Assembly (NCBI RefSeq): GCF_003254395.2
Contig: NC_037648.1
Location: 10,542,009 to 10,606,008, forward strand
Direction: 5' to 3'
Source of the DNA: Apis mellifera
Lineage: Eukaryota; Arthropoda; Insecta; Hymenoptera; Apidae
Length of the DNA stretch: 64,000 nucleotides
Position 1 is the first letter of the stretch. Each line of letters starts with the position of its first letter. A program made the translations under genes and the position numbers. The notes beneath the pieces are model-generated. The model was given only the letters and a program-made list of their open reading frames with translations, was not told the origin of the DNA and did no database searches. Below are positions 47,401 to 61,027 of the stretch, piece after piece.

Positions 47401-50400
47401 AATAATATTATATTTATTTATATTATTTATACCAGCTAAATGATCCTTTTTACGTCTTGTATATGCACGTTTACTTGTTACTGGAACTTGATCTGTTTCG
47501 CCATGTAATAAGCTGTTCCTATATAAAAGTAAAGGTTGCCAATCCTCTCCCCGTGAGGAAGGCATTCCAGCTTGTAATCTTCTATCAAGAAAATTTAATC
47601 TATAACAAATACATATAAAATAAATTTAAAAAATCATTAAAATTAAAATAAAGTTAAAATAAAAAATATATTGAAAAGTTTTAAAGAGAATTGAACCTAC
47701 ACTACTCTTTTATCTTGTTTAAGAAGTTTATTTGTAAATTCAGATAAAATTTCAAGAAAGGATAAATTAGGTGGTGGTCCTGTAGGATCTTGTTCAATAC
47801 CATCTGGTGGTGTAATTGCAAAAAGAACACCTGCTCGATGTAAAGCAGTAATTGCTTCACGATTTTTTACTGCATCTAAGCCAAATGACAAAGCAAATCG
47901 TTTTGCAAGTTCCTAAAAATATTAATATTTATATTTCAATATATATTTAATTATAAAAAAATTATATAAACATTATATATAAACAGACCTTAATTGCAGT
48001 AAATTCTTCACTATTTCTATTAACTTTTCCTTTCTCTGCTACTATTTCATTATATAAAATATTTAAACTATGTTGCATAGTTAAAGCACAATTTGTTTTA
48101 TTAATATCTCTTGCTTTTCCTAATGTAGTTTTAATAATATCACCATAATCATTGTAATATTTCACATAATGTTTAAAAACATCAGCTGCTGCTTTTGTGG
48201 GTATCATGTTATATACAATTAATTTACAATAACCAGCTAAAAAATTTCTTCTTTTATGTAATTCTTCGATTTTTGAATGTTCATCATGTTCATCTATTGC
48301 ATATATTTTATTATTAAAGTCGAATCTTATAAAATATATATATATATATATTTATTTATTTATTATATATATATAATAAATTAATACTGACATACCATCT
48401 TCTTCTTCAAAAAATACATATTCTTCTATAAATCGATTAAGCATATTTTGCATTGCTTGATCAGGTTCATATACTAATTGATGCATTAAAGGATTAGAAT
48501 GTGTTGTTAATTGATTGCAAAATACTACTAATAAATCACATATTGTATTGTATGCCTCTTCTCTCAAAATGGGTGGAAATGGCTAAAATAAAATTAACAA
48601 ATATTATATATCATTAATATATTAAGAAAAATATAAAAATAATGTAATTACCGCGCCATTTACGTCACCACTGACAAAATAACGCATAGAACCCATAAAA
48701 GAATGTAAACGTTCTTTTAATTGTCGACATTCATCTTCGCCTCGATTTCCAGAATCTGCAGCTTCCATAAGATGATTTTGTCCCCATAAAATTGCAAAAA
48801 AACATGCACTTATGCAATATTTAACTGCTTCATGTGGTAAACATCTATAATGAAATATTCATATTTTTATAAACAAAATTTTCATATGTGCAAAATATAT
48901 AATATTATTACTTGGATGGATCTTTGGCATCTTCAATATCTTTATATAAAGAATCCCATATTCCCCATGGATTCATATTATGACAAGAGTAAAATATTGA
49001 AACTTTTTTTAGAGATTGTACAACATTAAAAATTTCATCTTCATCTGGTTCTTCATCTCCTTCTATTAAATTTCTGTATTCATCTATAGCTTCTTTATAT
49101 TTATTTACAATAGAATCGATTAATGTTGATCGTGCTACGTCACACCTATTTAAAAAAATATAAAATAATAAATATTCTTTTAAGAAATTTTCATTATATA
49201 ATAATGAAAGCATAAAGTTTTACCTGGTAAAAATAGCATGTCCTTCTATACACATATGTTCCAATGTTTTTGCAACTGTATCTAAAACTTCGGTATCATG
49301 CATTTTTTCTACAATTGTATGAATTTTATTTAATAATGAATCCAAATTTTGCTCTTGTCGAGACTTTGTATAAATATCTAAATCAAAATATTGAGGAATA
49401 GCAAGTAAATTTGCAAGTTTTTCAGGATCTGCTCGATATTTATCAAGTAAAAGAGGTAGTGTTTGTATAAAATGTTCTGTCAACCGTTGTTTATCATCAT
49501 GAACTTGTTTCATTTCTTTTGCTGATAAAATTTTTCTAGTTGGTCCCCGACCAACGGGAGCTTCGCCTATTTTAAAAATTAAACAAAATATATTATAATT
49601 ATAATTAATATAATAACATTTTATATATTTAATTTTTATTTACCTGTAGCAGCTTGTTTTATACAACAAACCATTAATTCAATCAAAGATGTTTCTTTTT
49701 GATTATCTAAAGTTTCTTCTTCAGGTCCAGCTTCTTCTAATAATAAGTCTGTCATACATTCCCAATCTTTCATCATTTGATTCGTTTCAATTAAAGAATC
49801 TACCAAATAAGCTCCATGTTCATGAAGTTCAGATTCAATAAAAAATAAAACAAGATCTCGAATAAGAGGAGTATTTGGCAAACGTTTTTTTCCACGTTTA
49901 GTTTTCACACCTGCTACTGCTTCATCATCAGGGCGAAATAGCCGTTCATTTAAAAATTCACCCGCTGCCTGTGCAACTGCACGATGTGACGAATAAACAA
50001 GTTCATATACATGTTCACAATCTTTATCAGTAAGAATTTCTCTATGATGTTTTAAAATTGAAATAACAAGTTTAACTGCTTGTACTGCTACATCATATTC
50101 TTTATCCAATGTCATAGCAACAATTCTATCTTTAAATTTACTAGTAAAAAGTTCAAGTTTAGTTTTCAATTCTTCTGATGCATATAATGGTTGCAAAGCT
50201 TGAAGACATTTTAATCGAACTTCACCAACTTTGTCATGTAATGTCCAACCTAAAAAATTATAATAATTTATATAAATTACAAAATATATTTATAAATTTA
50301 TAATGTAAAAAAATTATATTACCTATATATTTTAAATAAGAATCATCTAAAAAATTTTGATGAAATTTTTTCATCCATACTCCTATTTCTGCCATACAAA

Positions 50401-51848
50401 TCGCGCGAATCTCTGGTAATGTATCTCTATAACGATGTACAAATACAGATTTAAACATATATGTAAGCATATTTTTTATCTCATCCATATTTTCTTCAAG
50501 TTCTTTTCGTTTGGCCATTAATGATTCTAATCTATCTGCAGCTCTCTTTTCTCTAGCTTTTTGTCTTTCAGCTTCATATTGCCGTTGTGTATTATCCAAA
50601 TTTATTGATACAGTTAAAGCAACATCTACTAATGCTGTCATGAGTTTCATAGCTATAAATAATAAAATATATTAATATTTTAAATAAAAATTATTTCATG
50701 TGTATAAATTTGATTTTATATAAATATGAATATAAATATATATCTTACCAGCAAGTGTAGCAGTATGTCTAAAAGCTCTTACTTGTGAATCTGAAAGACC
50801 AGTTAATAATGAAATTACATTATCCATCAAAAATTGATCATAAATGATTGAATATTGACATTGTCGAACTAAAATTTGAACAAATTCACAGAAATTTGCA
50901 CGAAATTTTTTCCATTGTTGACCAGTCATTATCAATGGATATTCTCCACTTTCCTATATTATAATAAATTATTATAATAAATTGTAATTTAAATGTAAAA
51001 ATTAATTATTTACAAAAAATATTATTGACATACTTCATCAAATTCTTCAGTCATTTTACGAATTATTGCTACATGTTCCATTGTTGTTTGCATTTCAGAT
51101 GTGATACGTCCTTTACATCCACTTGCATTAATAAAAAATTGCATTAACATAAGGAGAGCATTTTCTCTATTACTTTTATACTTTTCTATCCAATCATCAA
51201 CAATAGTCTATAAAAGAAAATAATATATTCATATGTATATATATATATATATATATATATTATATTTATAAATATATATAAATATATAATATTATATCTA
51301 TAAATATTTACAAATTTACATTTATCATGATAACTTTTATAATTCAAACAATTGATAAATTTTTTCGAATATGAGTGAACATCAACATACAGTTAATGAA
51401 GACCGATTGTTTCTAATAACATAATAAAGACTAGCTTCATCTTCTAAACTATGTGAATGATGTGTTCGTTTTCCACGTCCTCGTCCACTACTTCCTCTTC
51501 CTCTACTACTACTAATAGTTGGAATATAATCTGTATCTATTTCTTTATATTTTGGTTGTTGTATTGGTCCTCCTATAAAAAAATCACTAATCAAAAATAT
51601 AATAAAATAATACATTTTGAATCATACCACGTAATCTAGCTCGTGTATTTCTTGTAATCCTCATATTAGTTGGAGTTGCTGGTGTCATAGGTTGTTCAAA
51701 TTGGGATTGATTTTCAAAACCTGTTTGTTCTTGATATTGTGGTTGTGATGTACTTGGAGAGCTATAGCTTTCGGATGAATAATGTTCAGGGCTAAACAAA
51801 TACAGTTAATTATAATATATTCTAATTTTTTATTTTTTAATAAAGTAA

Positions 51849-51894
<46 letters not shown>

Positions 51895-52141
51895 TATATA
51901 TCTAAAAATATATATTAAAAATATTAAATATTTAAATAGATTAAACTTCGTTCATAAGAAAGCACCAAAAATTTTTAACCGATTTTTACATTTTTTTGAA
52001 TATTTGAGTATTTAATGAATAGGATCAAAAAATACTAGTATTAAGTATAAAAAATTATTCATTTTAAAATATACATATTTGAAAAATATATTTGAAAATG
52101 TAATATACAACTTACTATGACACCATGTTGACTTCATCCAT
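44405..52141 (-). CDS. SA: Cohesin subunit SA / STAG (stromalin)
   Basis: A HEAT-repeat subunit of nuclear cohesin that binds Rad21 and DNA to hold sister chromatids and shape loops. Nineteen predicted exons (descending): 52141-52116, 51791-51628, 51572-51391, 51207-51034, 50953-50749, 50652-50323, 50249-49644, 49566-49224, 49145-48912, 48844-48652, 48582-48396, 48293-47989, 47912-47701, 47599-47433, 47305-47254, 45446-45411, 45171-44998, 44892-44808, 44422-44405. They give 1230 aa versus about 1260 for human STAG1. The head is Ser/Gln-rich with a GRG-rich patch (RGRGSSGRGRGKR). The STAG region has TIVDDWIEKYK. The stromalin conservative domain is at about 320-410 (RYRDTLPEIRAICMAEIGVW, then KDRIVAMTLDKEYDVAVQA). 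The tail is basic/acidic and ends ESDSE. The 36-nt exon 16 (KYKKKRGPRKH) is preceded by a 1.8-kb intron. The short final exon is the least certain. Confidence 0.93.
45771..45814. repeat. Perfect 13-bp hairpin-forming inverted repeat in SA intron 15
   Basis: GCAGGAAATGTGA at 45771-45783 and TCACATTTCCTGC at 45802-45814 are exact reverse complements with an 18-base loop. The stem is GC-richer than its surroundings. It could be a regulatory RNA hairpin, a tiny palindromic element or a decayed mobile element end. The paired stem is too short for a normal pre-miRNA unless flanks pair imperfectly. Confidence 0.6.
46116..46347. repeat. Diverged direct duplication in SA intron 15
   Basis: Two segments share the ordered words CCTTA-(T/C)ACTAGTTT, then GGCACCAAGAATAA, then TCATTAATTCCT-like sequence. 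Copy 1 runs about 46116-46205 and copy 2 about 46271-46347. The first copy has roughly 12 extra bases between the first two words. This looks like an old local tandem duplication. Confidence 0.5.
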
Positions 52142-54455
52142 AGTCCGTCAAACGAATAGAAACAGTAGCTGTAAACACATGCACGTGATAACCATTTAGG
52201 CGGGACAGAAACTTTAAAATGCATTATTATCACTAGAAATTAAAAAAATTTTAGCCATTATATATAAAAAATGCAATAAAGAACGCACACATAAAAATTA
52301 ATATTCTATTAAAATATATATTTTAGTATTTTGCGTTGGTTCTTCTTTGCTCATTCAATTTCTCAGCACAGTTACTAGATAAGCATTCGATTATAATACC
52401 GGATTATGGATTATATACTACAGAAATATATATGTAAATTGGATTCATCGAAACAAGTCAGTCCATCGAAATATAAATAAAACCACGTGATTAAAATCTA
52501 GGGAAAAAAGGATTATCCTCACACTTCACAATATTATAAAATAAATATTATAAAATAAAAATTTTTTTTTTCATTAAAATGTTAATTTTTTTATTATATT
52601 ATAAAATTATTTATTGTATATAAATAATTTATATTAAATACAACATAATAAATATAATATAATAAATATAAACAATACAGTAATGTACATAAATAATAAA
52701 TGAATATAAATAGATAATTGTTTAATAATGACTAGAATTTATGAACATCAATATAATTTATATAATATTCAGATATCAATAGTTTATTAAATAAAATATT
52801 AAAATATTAAAATTGCAAGTTTTGTAACTGATTTATTTTTATCCTAACTCGTTTCGTTAAACAGAATATCGAATGATATATCTCATTATGTTATACACAT
52901 TTTAAATAGAAGCATAGTCACCTGTAGTTGAAAGTGTTTAAAGATTTTTATTACAATTACAATTTATCGAATAAAGAATTCTAGTAGAACAATAATATTT
53001 GATTTATGACAGTTTTTTAACTCAACTATTTTAATACAAATCTTTCTTAATATTTTCTTTCATGTGATATAGTTTTTTATTTGTCGTTTATGTGTGCCCT
53101 TGGTTAATACAAACTCATATTCTGCATATTCTTACCGTATTAGATATAGAGAATATTGAAATCCAATATAACATATTTTTATGTGTTTCTATTCTTTATT
53201 ACAAAATAGACTGTTTCATAAAATTAAAATTTATCATGAGATTTACAGAGAATTATAATAATAAAAAATAAATATTAGGAAGATTATCAAAAGAATATAT
53301 GAGCACATAAGAAATATATTTAAAATGTTATAAATTCTTTGAGTTTTTCTTTTTTTTTTCGAATTTTATATAAAATATTAAATATATAAAATATATATTT
53401 TTATATATATGTTTCAGATTCTTGATTATATATGTATATTTATATGTAGTGTTTAAATATTAGAATAAAATTAATTTATTTACTTTATTTTTTTAATTAT
53501 TATTTATTGAAATTATATTGCTTATTTTAAAACTACTGATGAAATTATTTATGCATATATATATATTACTCTTCTACATTATTTTTAATTTATTCTTTTA
53601 TCTAAAAAAAAGCAAGCTATTAAATAAATTATCATTAAATTTTGGAAAAATCAAATTATTAAATATATTCATTTTATAGCATAGTATACTCTTATAAAAT
53701 AGTTTTATAAAAATGTATAATACTTTTATATACTTTTATAAAAAAATAAAAGTGATTTATTTTAAATTTATAAAAAAATATCTCTAATTCAAAATAATTA
53801 TGAAATCTTAAAATATATTTCTATAATAATATATTTTAAATATTTTAATATTAATAATATATTCTAAATACTTCTATAGCACTATATTTTAAATTATATT
53901 TTTATAATTTAATCATGAATTTATTAAAATTTTAATTATTTTGAATAAAATTGAAAATATATTGATAGAGTTTTATAAATACATATTAATATAACTATAT
54001 AGTTTATCTTATATACGAAAATATATAGATACATATATGTATAAATATATATTAATATATTGTAATATATGTAAATATGTAGATATATATATGTATTAAT
54101 ATACAACATAAACATTAGTTATTTGTCAATTAAATAAAAATAAAACAGTCAAAAATAAAATAAAATTGATTATTTTTTATATATATTTAAATCATATTTG
54201 AATTAAATTTTCTTTATTTTATTGAAATTACAAATTGTATATGCTTACTACGCAGAAGACAATCTATTATCACTAGTAAAATAATCCATGGTTAACGGTC
54301 TTTGTGTGGGGATGGGAGGCGTGACTAAAGATAAAGTTATCAAATCACGTCAGAGATCCGTCACAAAATATAAACGAATTTTGAAATAGTACTTGCACTT
54401 CGTTAAATTCAACTCTTGAACGTAAGCACTTTCTCTGTGATTTGTCAAAAATACA
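52142..54455. other. Upstream region shared by SA (-) and NECAP (+)
   Basis: 2.3 kb between divergent start codons. Two GC-richer patches occur at the ends: about 52140-52210 beside SA and about 54260-54440 beside NECAP. The latter includes a TGTGTGGGGATGGGAGGCGTG stretch at about 54302-54322 and CACGTCAGAGATCCGTCAC, and is the likely NECAP promoter. The middle is A+T-rich with no gene-like frame; an open frame at 51782-52015 overlaps a TA run and SA exons and is not coding. Confidence 0.5.
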
Positions 54456-55776
54456 ATGGATACATATGAAAGTGTATTACTCGTGAAATCTGAAGTATTT
54501 GTATTTAAAATACCACCAAGGTCAACGAATAGGGGTTATCGGTATGATTGATTCTTTTTTGACAGCGTCTTTAATTTTGTGACAAGTAATTTTTAACAAA
54601 TATACAAAAATATATTTAAATGTGACATTGTTATTTACAAAAATTCATATATTTATTATTAATTTTTGTTGTAATATATATATATATATATATATATACA
54701 TAAAAGTAAAAGTTATACCGGAAATTGTTAAATGTAATACTATTTTATTATTATATTGAATATAAAATATTTTTAATTTGTACTGTTAATATTACATTAC
54801 AAAATTTAATTTTAAACTTTTAAGTTTTTAAAAAAATTCAATCAAATATTAAATATTTAAAATATAATATATATTTCAATTTTATTAAATATAAATTTTT
54901 TTGTATTAAAATAAATAAATTTATTCATAATGTATAAAAATACTTAATGTAAAATGATTAATGTAATTTAGTAAAAATAAATATATTATTTATAATATAT
55001 ATTATATTTTAGTGCAGCTGATTGGAATCTTCAAGAACCTACATGGACTGGACGTATGCGTTTAGTTTCTCAAGGAGACTCAATTACTATAAAATTAGAA
55101 GATAAAGTTACTGGAGAATTATTTGCAAAGTGTCCAATAGAACAATATCCAGGAATTGCAGTTGAACCAGTTACAGATTCTTCTCGGTATTTTGTTCTAA
55201 GAATTCAAGATGATAATGGAAGATCAGCTTTTATTGGTGTTGGATTTTTAGATAGATCTGATAGTTTTGATTTAAATGTTGCTCTTCAAGATCATTTCAA
55301 ATGGCTCAGAAATCAAGAACAAATAGAAAAAGAAAAGGATAAACCAAAACAAGAATTAGATCTTAGATTTAAAGAAGGAGAAACAATAAAAATAAACATG
55401 AAAATTACTGTAAGATTTTTTCATTACTTTATTAAATATTACTATAAATATTTAAAAATTCAATTATATACTAAATTATATATTTCACACAATTATACAA
55501 TATAATTTTTATATTTATGATACATAGAAAAAAGATGGTACAGAAGTTTCTACTAAAACAAAACAACGCGGCAATACAAATTTGGGTTTACCACCTCCAC
55601 CAGGTGGTGTAAAAATTGCTCCACCACCTGCAAAAACTCCAACTTCATCTCCTGCACACAAACCTATTCAGAATCAAACTCAAACAAGTTCTGAATGGGG
55701 AGAATTTGCTAGTGCATCACAACAATCTCAAACTCAACAGCCAACAGTAGGAAATGCCAGTTGGGTTCAATTTTAA
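54456..55776 (+). CDS. NECAP: NECAP (adaptin-ear-binding clathrin adaptor accessory protein)
   Basis: A cytosolic endocytic factor that binds the AP-2 complex and regulates clathrin coat assembly. Exons 54456-54541, 55013-55409 and 55528-55776 give 243 aa, against about 265-275 in vertebrates. The N-terminal PH-like PHear domain is complete (MDTYESVLLVKSEVFVFKIP, AADWNLQEPTWTG, FIGVGFLDRSDSFDLNVALQ). The linker is proline-rich (LGLPPPPGGVKIAPPPA). Two tryptophan-based AP-binding motifs are present: WGEF inside the tail and WVQF as the last four residues, the canonical adaptin-ear ligand. No irregularity was seen. Confidence 0.95.
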
Positions 55777-55829
55777 TTTACAGGTGTATTAAAATTTAAT
55801 ATAGCAATATTGTAGTATCATAGACATAC

Positions 55830-55866
<37 letters not shown>

Positions 55867-57975
55867 AAATATAAAAAATATACATATACATTTAATTTAT
55901 ATATTCACTGTTTACATATGTATATTAATATAAGTGCATGTTGCATATAAATACCTTTTAAGGGTAATTATTGACAAAGATGTTTCTATGTATATAGTTA
56001 ATGAATATATATATTTTACTATATTATGATATAATATTTTTTTTCTTAATTTGTTTTTTGATTCAGTTATGAAATAATTTATATCTAAAAAAATTTCATT
56101 TGAATTACTATAATAAATTACTATAATAAATTACTAAATAAATTTTATTTAAAAATTAAGTAAAATACATATTTCATATTTACATTGTTGTAATTTTTGA
56201 AACATTAAGATAGATTAAAAAATATAATTAATATTTAATTTTTCTTATTATATTTCTTATTACTATATCACAAATATTAAATAATGTACATATTATATTT
56301 TTTATTTAAACAAAATATATAAAATATATGAAATAATTCATATTTTTTATATAAATAGTTAACGAATAAATTTTTTGTCTTATACAAATTAAAATGAAAA
56401 AATTGAACAATAAAAAGTATATATAATAAATAAAAATTAATATAAGTTTAAATTATCAAATAAAATAAAATATTATTAATAATATAATTATTGAATATAA
56501 AATATATTAAAAATATTTTCAATATTTTCTATTGCATGGATACAGTCTTTGTGAAAACCCTTAAAGGAATATGAATTAAATTATACAATCTTAATTAGTA
56601 TTAGTTTTTGGTATTTGTACATAAAGCAGAAATTATGCAAATGTACGGCCTAATTTTATGGATGTGTTAGATTTTTAGATATCTTGATTTTGCATTGATA
56701 AATAAAAAATAATTTTTATTATTATATTATTATTTAATTATATTATGAAATATATGATCTTTTTATGTATTCTTTTAACTTTAAAAATAATATATTAAAG
56801 ATTTATTTTATGTTAATATTAATATAATTTTTCTTGAATATCTGCATTAAATAGCTAAAAAATGATATGAATTAAACTTCTTTTTTGTGCACTCAAAATA
56901 TTTGGATTAATTTTTATATCTTATATTTGATAAAGTAAAATCTGAAAATTGTAACTTTAGAAAACTGATTTTAAAATTATACATATACAAAATATAATTT
57001 ATATATTTGATATAAAATATAAGAAACATAAAAAAAGTATATATATGTTAAATATTTATAACTATAAATAGTTATATCAACGAAAATAATAGTGATGATA
57101 AAAAAAAATTGATCCATTATTTAAAGTGTAGGAAGATCATTTTTAAAATTATTTTAAAATAAAAAAAAATTATTGTTTTTTATTCAAAAATATGTAAAGA
57201 CAAAAAAAGAATGCAAATTAATCTATATATGAATTAATGAAAATAAAATTTATCACATATCTTTATTTGTAGAAAAAAAAAAAATATTTCGTGTATATAT
57301 AAAATTATTATTTAAACATAATATAAATTTTAAATTAAGTGCAAAATGATTGTAAATTATTTACAAACAAAAATTTGTCAGATGAGTATTTGAAATACTA
57401 ATTTACATATTTTAATATCACTGTATATTGTAAATGATGTTAAGTAATACTGTTAATATTATCTATGTTAATATTTAACAAAAATATCTCGTAATTCCGT
57501 AAATTACATTCCATTTGTAGTTACGAAAGTAATAATAAAATATGTATACGCATGTATGTATATGCACATATTTAACATTATTTTTCTTTTTATAGTAAAT
57601 GAAAAATAGTATTGCTTTTTATTGTATATTTTCATTTATAATTATAATAAATTGCATAATTATTAATATACTAAATAATTATTAAAAATCGTATTACAAA
57701 TAATACTTTGCAATTACATACATAATAACAGCTGAAAATTTTATTCTATAGTAGAACCTTGATTATTGCACAAAATGAAATTAAAAATATATGTAAATAT
57801 CAAGATTTGTGCAACAAATATTTCAAACAATCAGTCTAAGATTTATATGTTTTTTATAAATCATTTGTTTGTCCATAGAACATGAAAATGCTCATCTCAA
57901 TATAATGAATAATGTTTACATGCATTGATCAAGGTTCTATTATATCATAAGATTATTTATATTTTTAATAAATAA
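55777..57975. other. Convergent 3' region between NECAP and the TPR gene
   Basis: 2.2 kb of A+T-rich DNA with a TA/CATATA run at 55828-55865. It presumably contains the 3' untranslated regions of both genes. No open frame, RNA or transposon was recognised. Confidence 0.5.
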
Positions 57976-60455
57976 TCAACAACGTTTATTACGAGCAACA
58001 TTAAGTCGTAAACTGCGCATAGCCATGGCGCGACTAAAATGACGTTGAACTGGACGTTGAAGTTGTCCATTAACTAAACTAGAATCTTCATCACACTCTA
58101 CACTGCTTAAAACTACTAAAAGTACTCCAAGTACCTGTAACATAAATATTATATATTATATTTTAAATATTTATTATAAATAACAATTATTTATATTTTA
58201 TCTTAATATAAAATTTATTAATGTATTTATATGAAAGCAATATAATAATATTTTCATTTTTATTTTACATACCAAACAAATAATTATTAGTAATGTATAG
58301 ATATGTATGCTTGCAGCTGGAAGTGACTCTACCTCTCTTAAAGCTTCTGCAGCTTCAGAGAGATCTGGTTTTAATTCCAAGGCATGTCGTAAATGTACTG
58401 CTGCTTCTTGATAATGGCCATATGCCTTCAAACAAAAAAATGAACATTGTAATGATTAACTATTTAACTGATAATGTTATAAAATAAATGTAAAGAATCA
58501 AAATTATTTTTCTTACATTTGATATATTATAAATAAGATTAATCAAATGGAATATATTAAATGTTTTTAATAATATACTATATATATAGAATATATATAA
58601 ATTCACTATTATTATAAAATAATTATATTTTCAAAGTTTTTAATTACTTTAAATATTTGTCCAAGTGTAAGATACTGTTCCCAAGCATTACGATCTGGAG
58701 GTTGTAATTCTAAAGAACGTCTTGCTAAATATGTTGCATCATCCAAATATTGTTGAACTAATAATACTCGAGCTAAATTTAATAATACTTCTGCATTATG
58801 AGGTGATACAGCAAGTGCTCTTCGAAAACATTCAATTGATCTTTGTGCATCACCTTTTATACGCCAAAAATTTCCTATTTGATTATAAAGTTGAACAGAT
58901 TTTGGTTTCTGAAACAAATTCAATAATTTCAAATAATAGGTTTTTTTTTATAAATTATTCACTTTTTTTTTAAATAAAATATTTTTTAATAATTATACCT
59001 CTCGTTTTGCTTTTATTAAACGTTTCTCTAATAGATCAATATCAACATCTATAGTTTTGCCACCATTTTTCTTAAACATAAGTGCTACATTAGGTTCTGG
59101 AACTAATGGATGTTTATCTCTATTTGCAACACCAAGCAAGTTATCATAATAAGTAAAATTAACAGGCTTTCCACAGTCTAGAATTATATCCTCACATTGT
59201 TGACCAGAAGCACACATAACTTGTTCATTTGATACTTGAGATGATAGAGGAAAAGATTCAGTGGCATTTGATGTATCCTTCAACACGTATGACGAGAATC
59301 GTCTGCCAAGGGGACCAAAGTTAGGGCTTTTTTAACGCTGAAAGAACAGTAAGCCACACACAAATACTAACTACAGGAAGAAAAAGAAAATTGCATTATT
59401 AAAAACAAAATCTAAAAAATATAAAAATTAATAATAATAATTAATAATAAAATGTAGAAATAAAAGATTCAATATACAATTTTTTTTGGATTAACTATAT
59501 TTAAGAATTATTATATATTTCATATATTTACATATTTCATACATTTTGAATATTTAATCTTATTAATTTCTTATGAAATTAAATATTTTTAATTCTTGTA
59601 AATATTAATTCATCTTTTAAATTCTTATTAATATTTAAAAATGATGATAAATGAAACATATATGTTGTAATAATGCTCTGCATATTAATAATTATATTAA
59701 ACATGCAAAACATGCAAATGTGATATAAAAAATAATTTTAGATACAAAGTATAATATTATTTAATATTTTGATTAAGATCTTATTGATATATTTATGATA
59801 AATATTAATAATATAAAAAAATATAATGAATAATACAAAAATTTAACGAAAACTTTAAAGAATTTATCATTTCAGACCTTTAAATGTCTTTTAATTAAAT
59901 GGAATGTTACAATAATATCAATAATATCTACTGTGAGAATACCATAGCATATGCAAAAAATCATAAAACATGAGATCTTAATTTTCCAGGTATTTATAAA
60001 TTCTTGAATTATGTTTAAAAAATATAAATCTCGAAATCCACTTTGTTTCAAAAAATGTTAAAAGTATCATTTTGATCAGTATCATTTTGAACTTTATATT
60101 CTGAAACAAGATGTGCCACATAGCTCTTACCCAAAATAAATCAAACTCCTGTGATTTCTTACCGTTCATGATTTCCAGAAGCAACATTTTTGCAATCTTG
60201 ACAATATGATTGTATTTTTTCATAATTTTCAGAAATAGCTGTCCTACTCCAACTTTGTCCATTTCCGACACTAATGCTACTAGCCAAGATATCGAAAATA
60301 GGATCATCTTCAATTGTATTCACGAAATCTGTTGTCTTGATGACTTTGTCAGCACTGAGTCTCCAAGAAGTTCTGGAGTTCGTTAATTTTGCTTGGAGTA
60401 TCAGAAAACAAAAAAGATAGCCAACAACACGACCATCAATTCCAATAACTTGCAT
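57976..60455 (-). CDS. TPR-repeat protein with signal peptide and C-terminal membrane anchor
   Basis: Five exons (descending: 60455-60163, 59302-58999, 58908-58648, 58425-58273, 58134-57976) join in phase to give 389 aa. Residues about 9-22 (VVGYLFCFLILQAK) form a signal-peptide-like or membrane segment. About 23-195 has no domain I recognise but contains several cysteines (SYCQDCKN, ASGQQCEDIILDCG). At least three tetratricopeptide repeats follow at about 203-318: SVQLYNQIGNFWRIKGDAQR, AEVLLNLARVLLVQQYL, YGHYQEAAVHLRHALELKPD. Residues 327-347 form a transmembrane helix and a basic tail follows. TPRs mediate protein-protein contacts; the layout suggests a luminal or extracellular TPR domain anchored to a membrane. 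The paralogue or subfamily name is unknown to me. It is head-to-head with TRMT10A. Confidence 0.75.
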
Positions 60456-61027
60456 TCTCTCACTTCACGAAAACTGATTAAATACTAAAGCGTAGAAAAA
60501 TCGTCTGCTTTTGCTATAGCAAGATGAATTCCTAAAATTTTCCAGATGACTCTATCCTTTAAGAATTATTAAACTAATTGCCAATATTTATTTTTACTAT
60601 TATAATATCCCTAGAATTGTAAATTACTTTTATTTATTATATTTCGAATAAAGTTGAATATTAAAAAGTTCTTTTTTAAAAGATTTTTATATCTTATTGA
60701 TTTTTATATTTATTAAAAAAATAATTAAAATATTTGAAAATTAATAAATAATTATAATATATATATATAATTAATTTAATAATAAATAATATTTTTGTAT
60801 ATCAAAATATTATTAAACGTAAAAATCTAATAATTATCAGATTATTATATAATTTTATTATAAAAAATTTATATAAATATATAATATCATTTTATATTTA
60901 TTATACTCTTTCAAATATATTATTATTTTCGTGCCTAACGATATTTAATGAGATTTTCTTCAACGATATTTTACTAGATCTTATGGTAAAAGTACGAGTT
61001 TCATTTTCTTACTTTTTTTTATAAAAT
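60456..61027. promoter_or_regulatory. Probable bidirectional promoter (TPR gene / TRMT10A)
   Basis: 572 bp between divergent ATGs. The ends are less A+T-rich (about 60460-60560 and 60930-60990), and the middle is almost pure A/T. No specific motif is claimed; the role is inferred from geometry. Confidence 0.4.
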
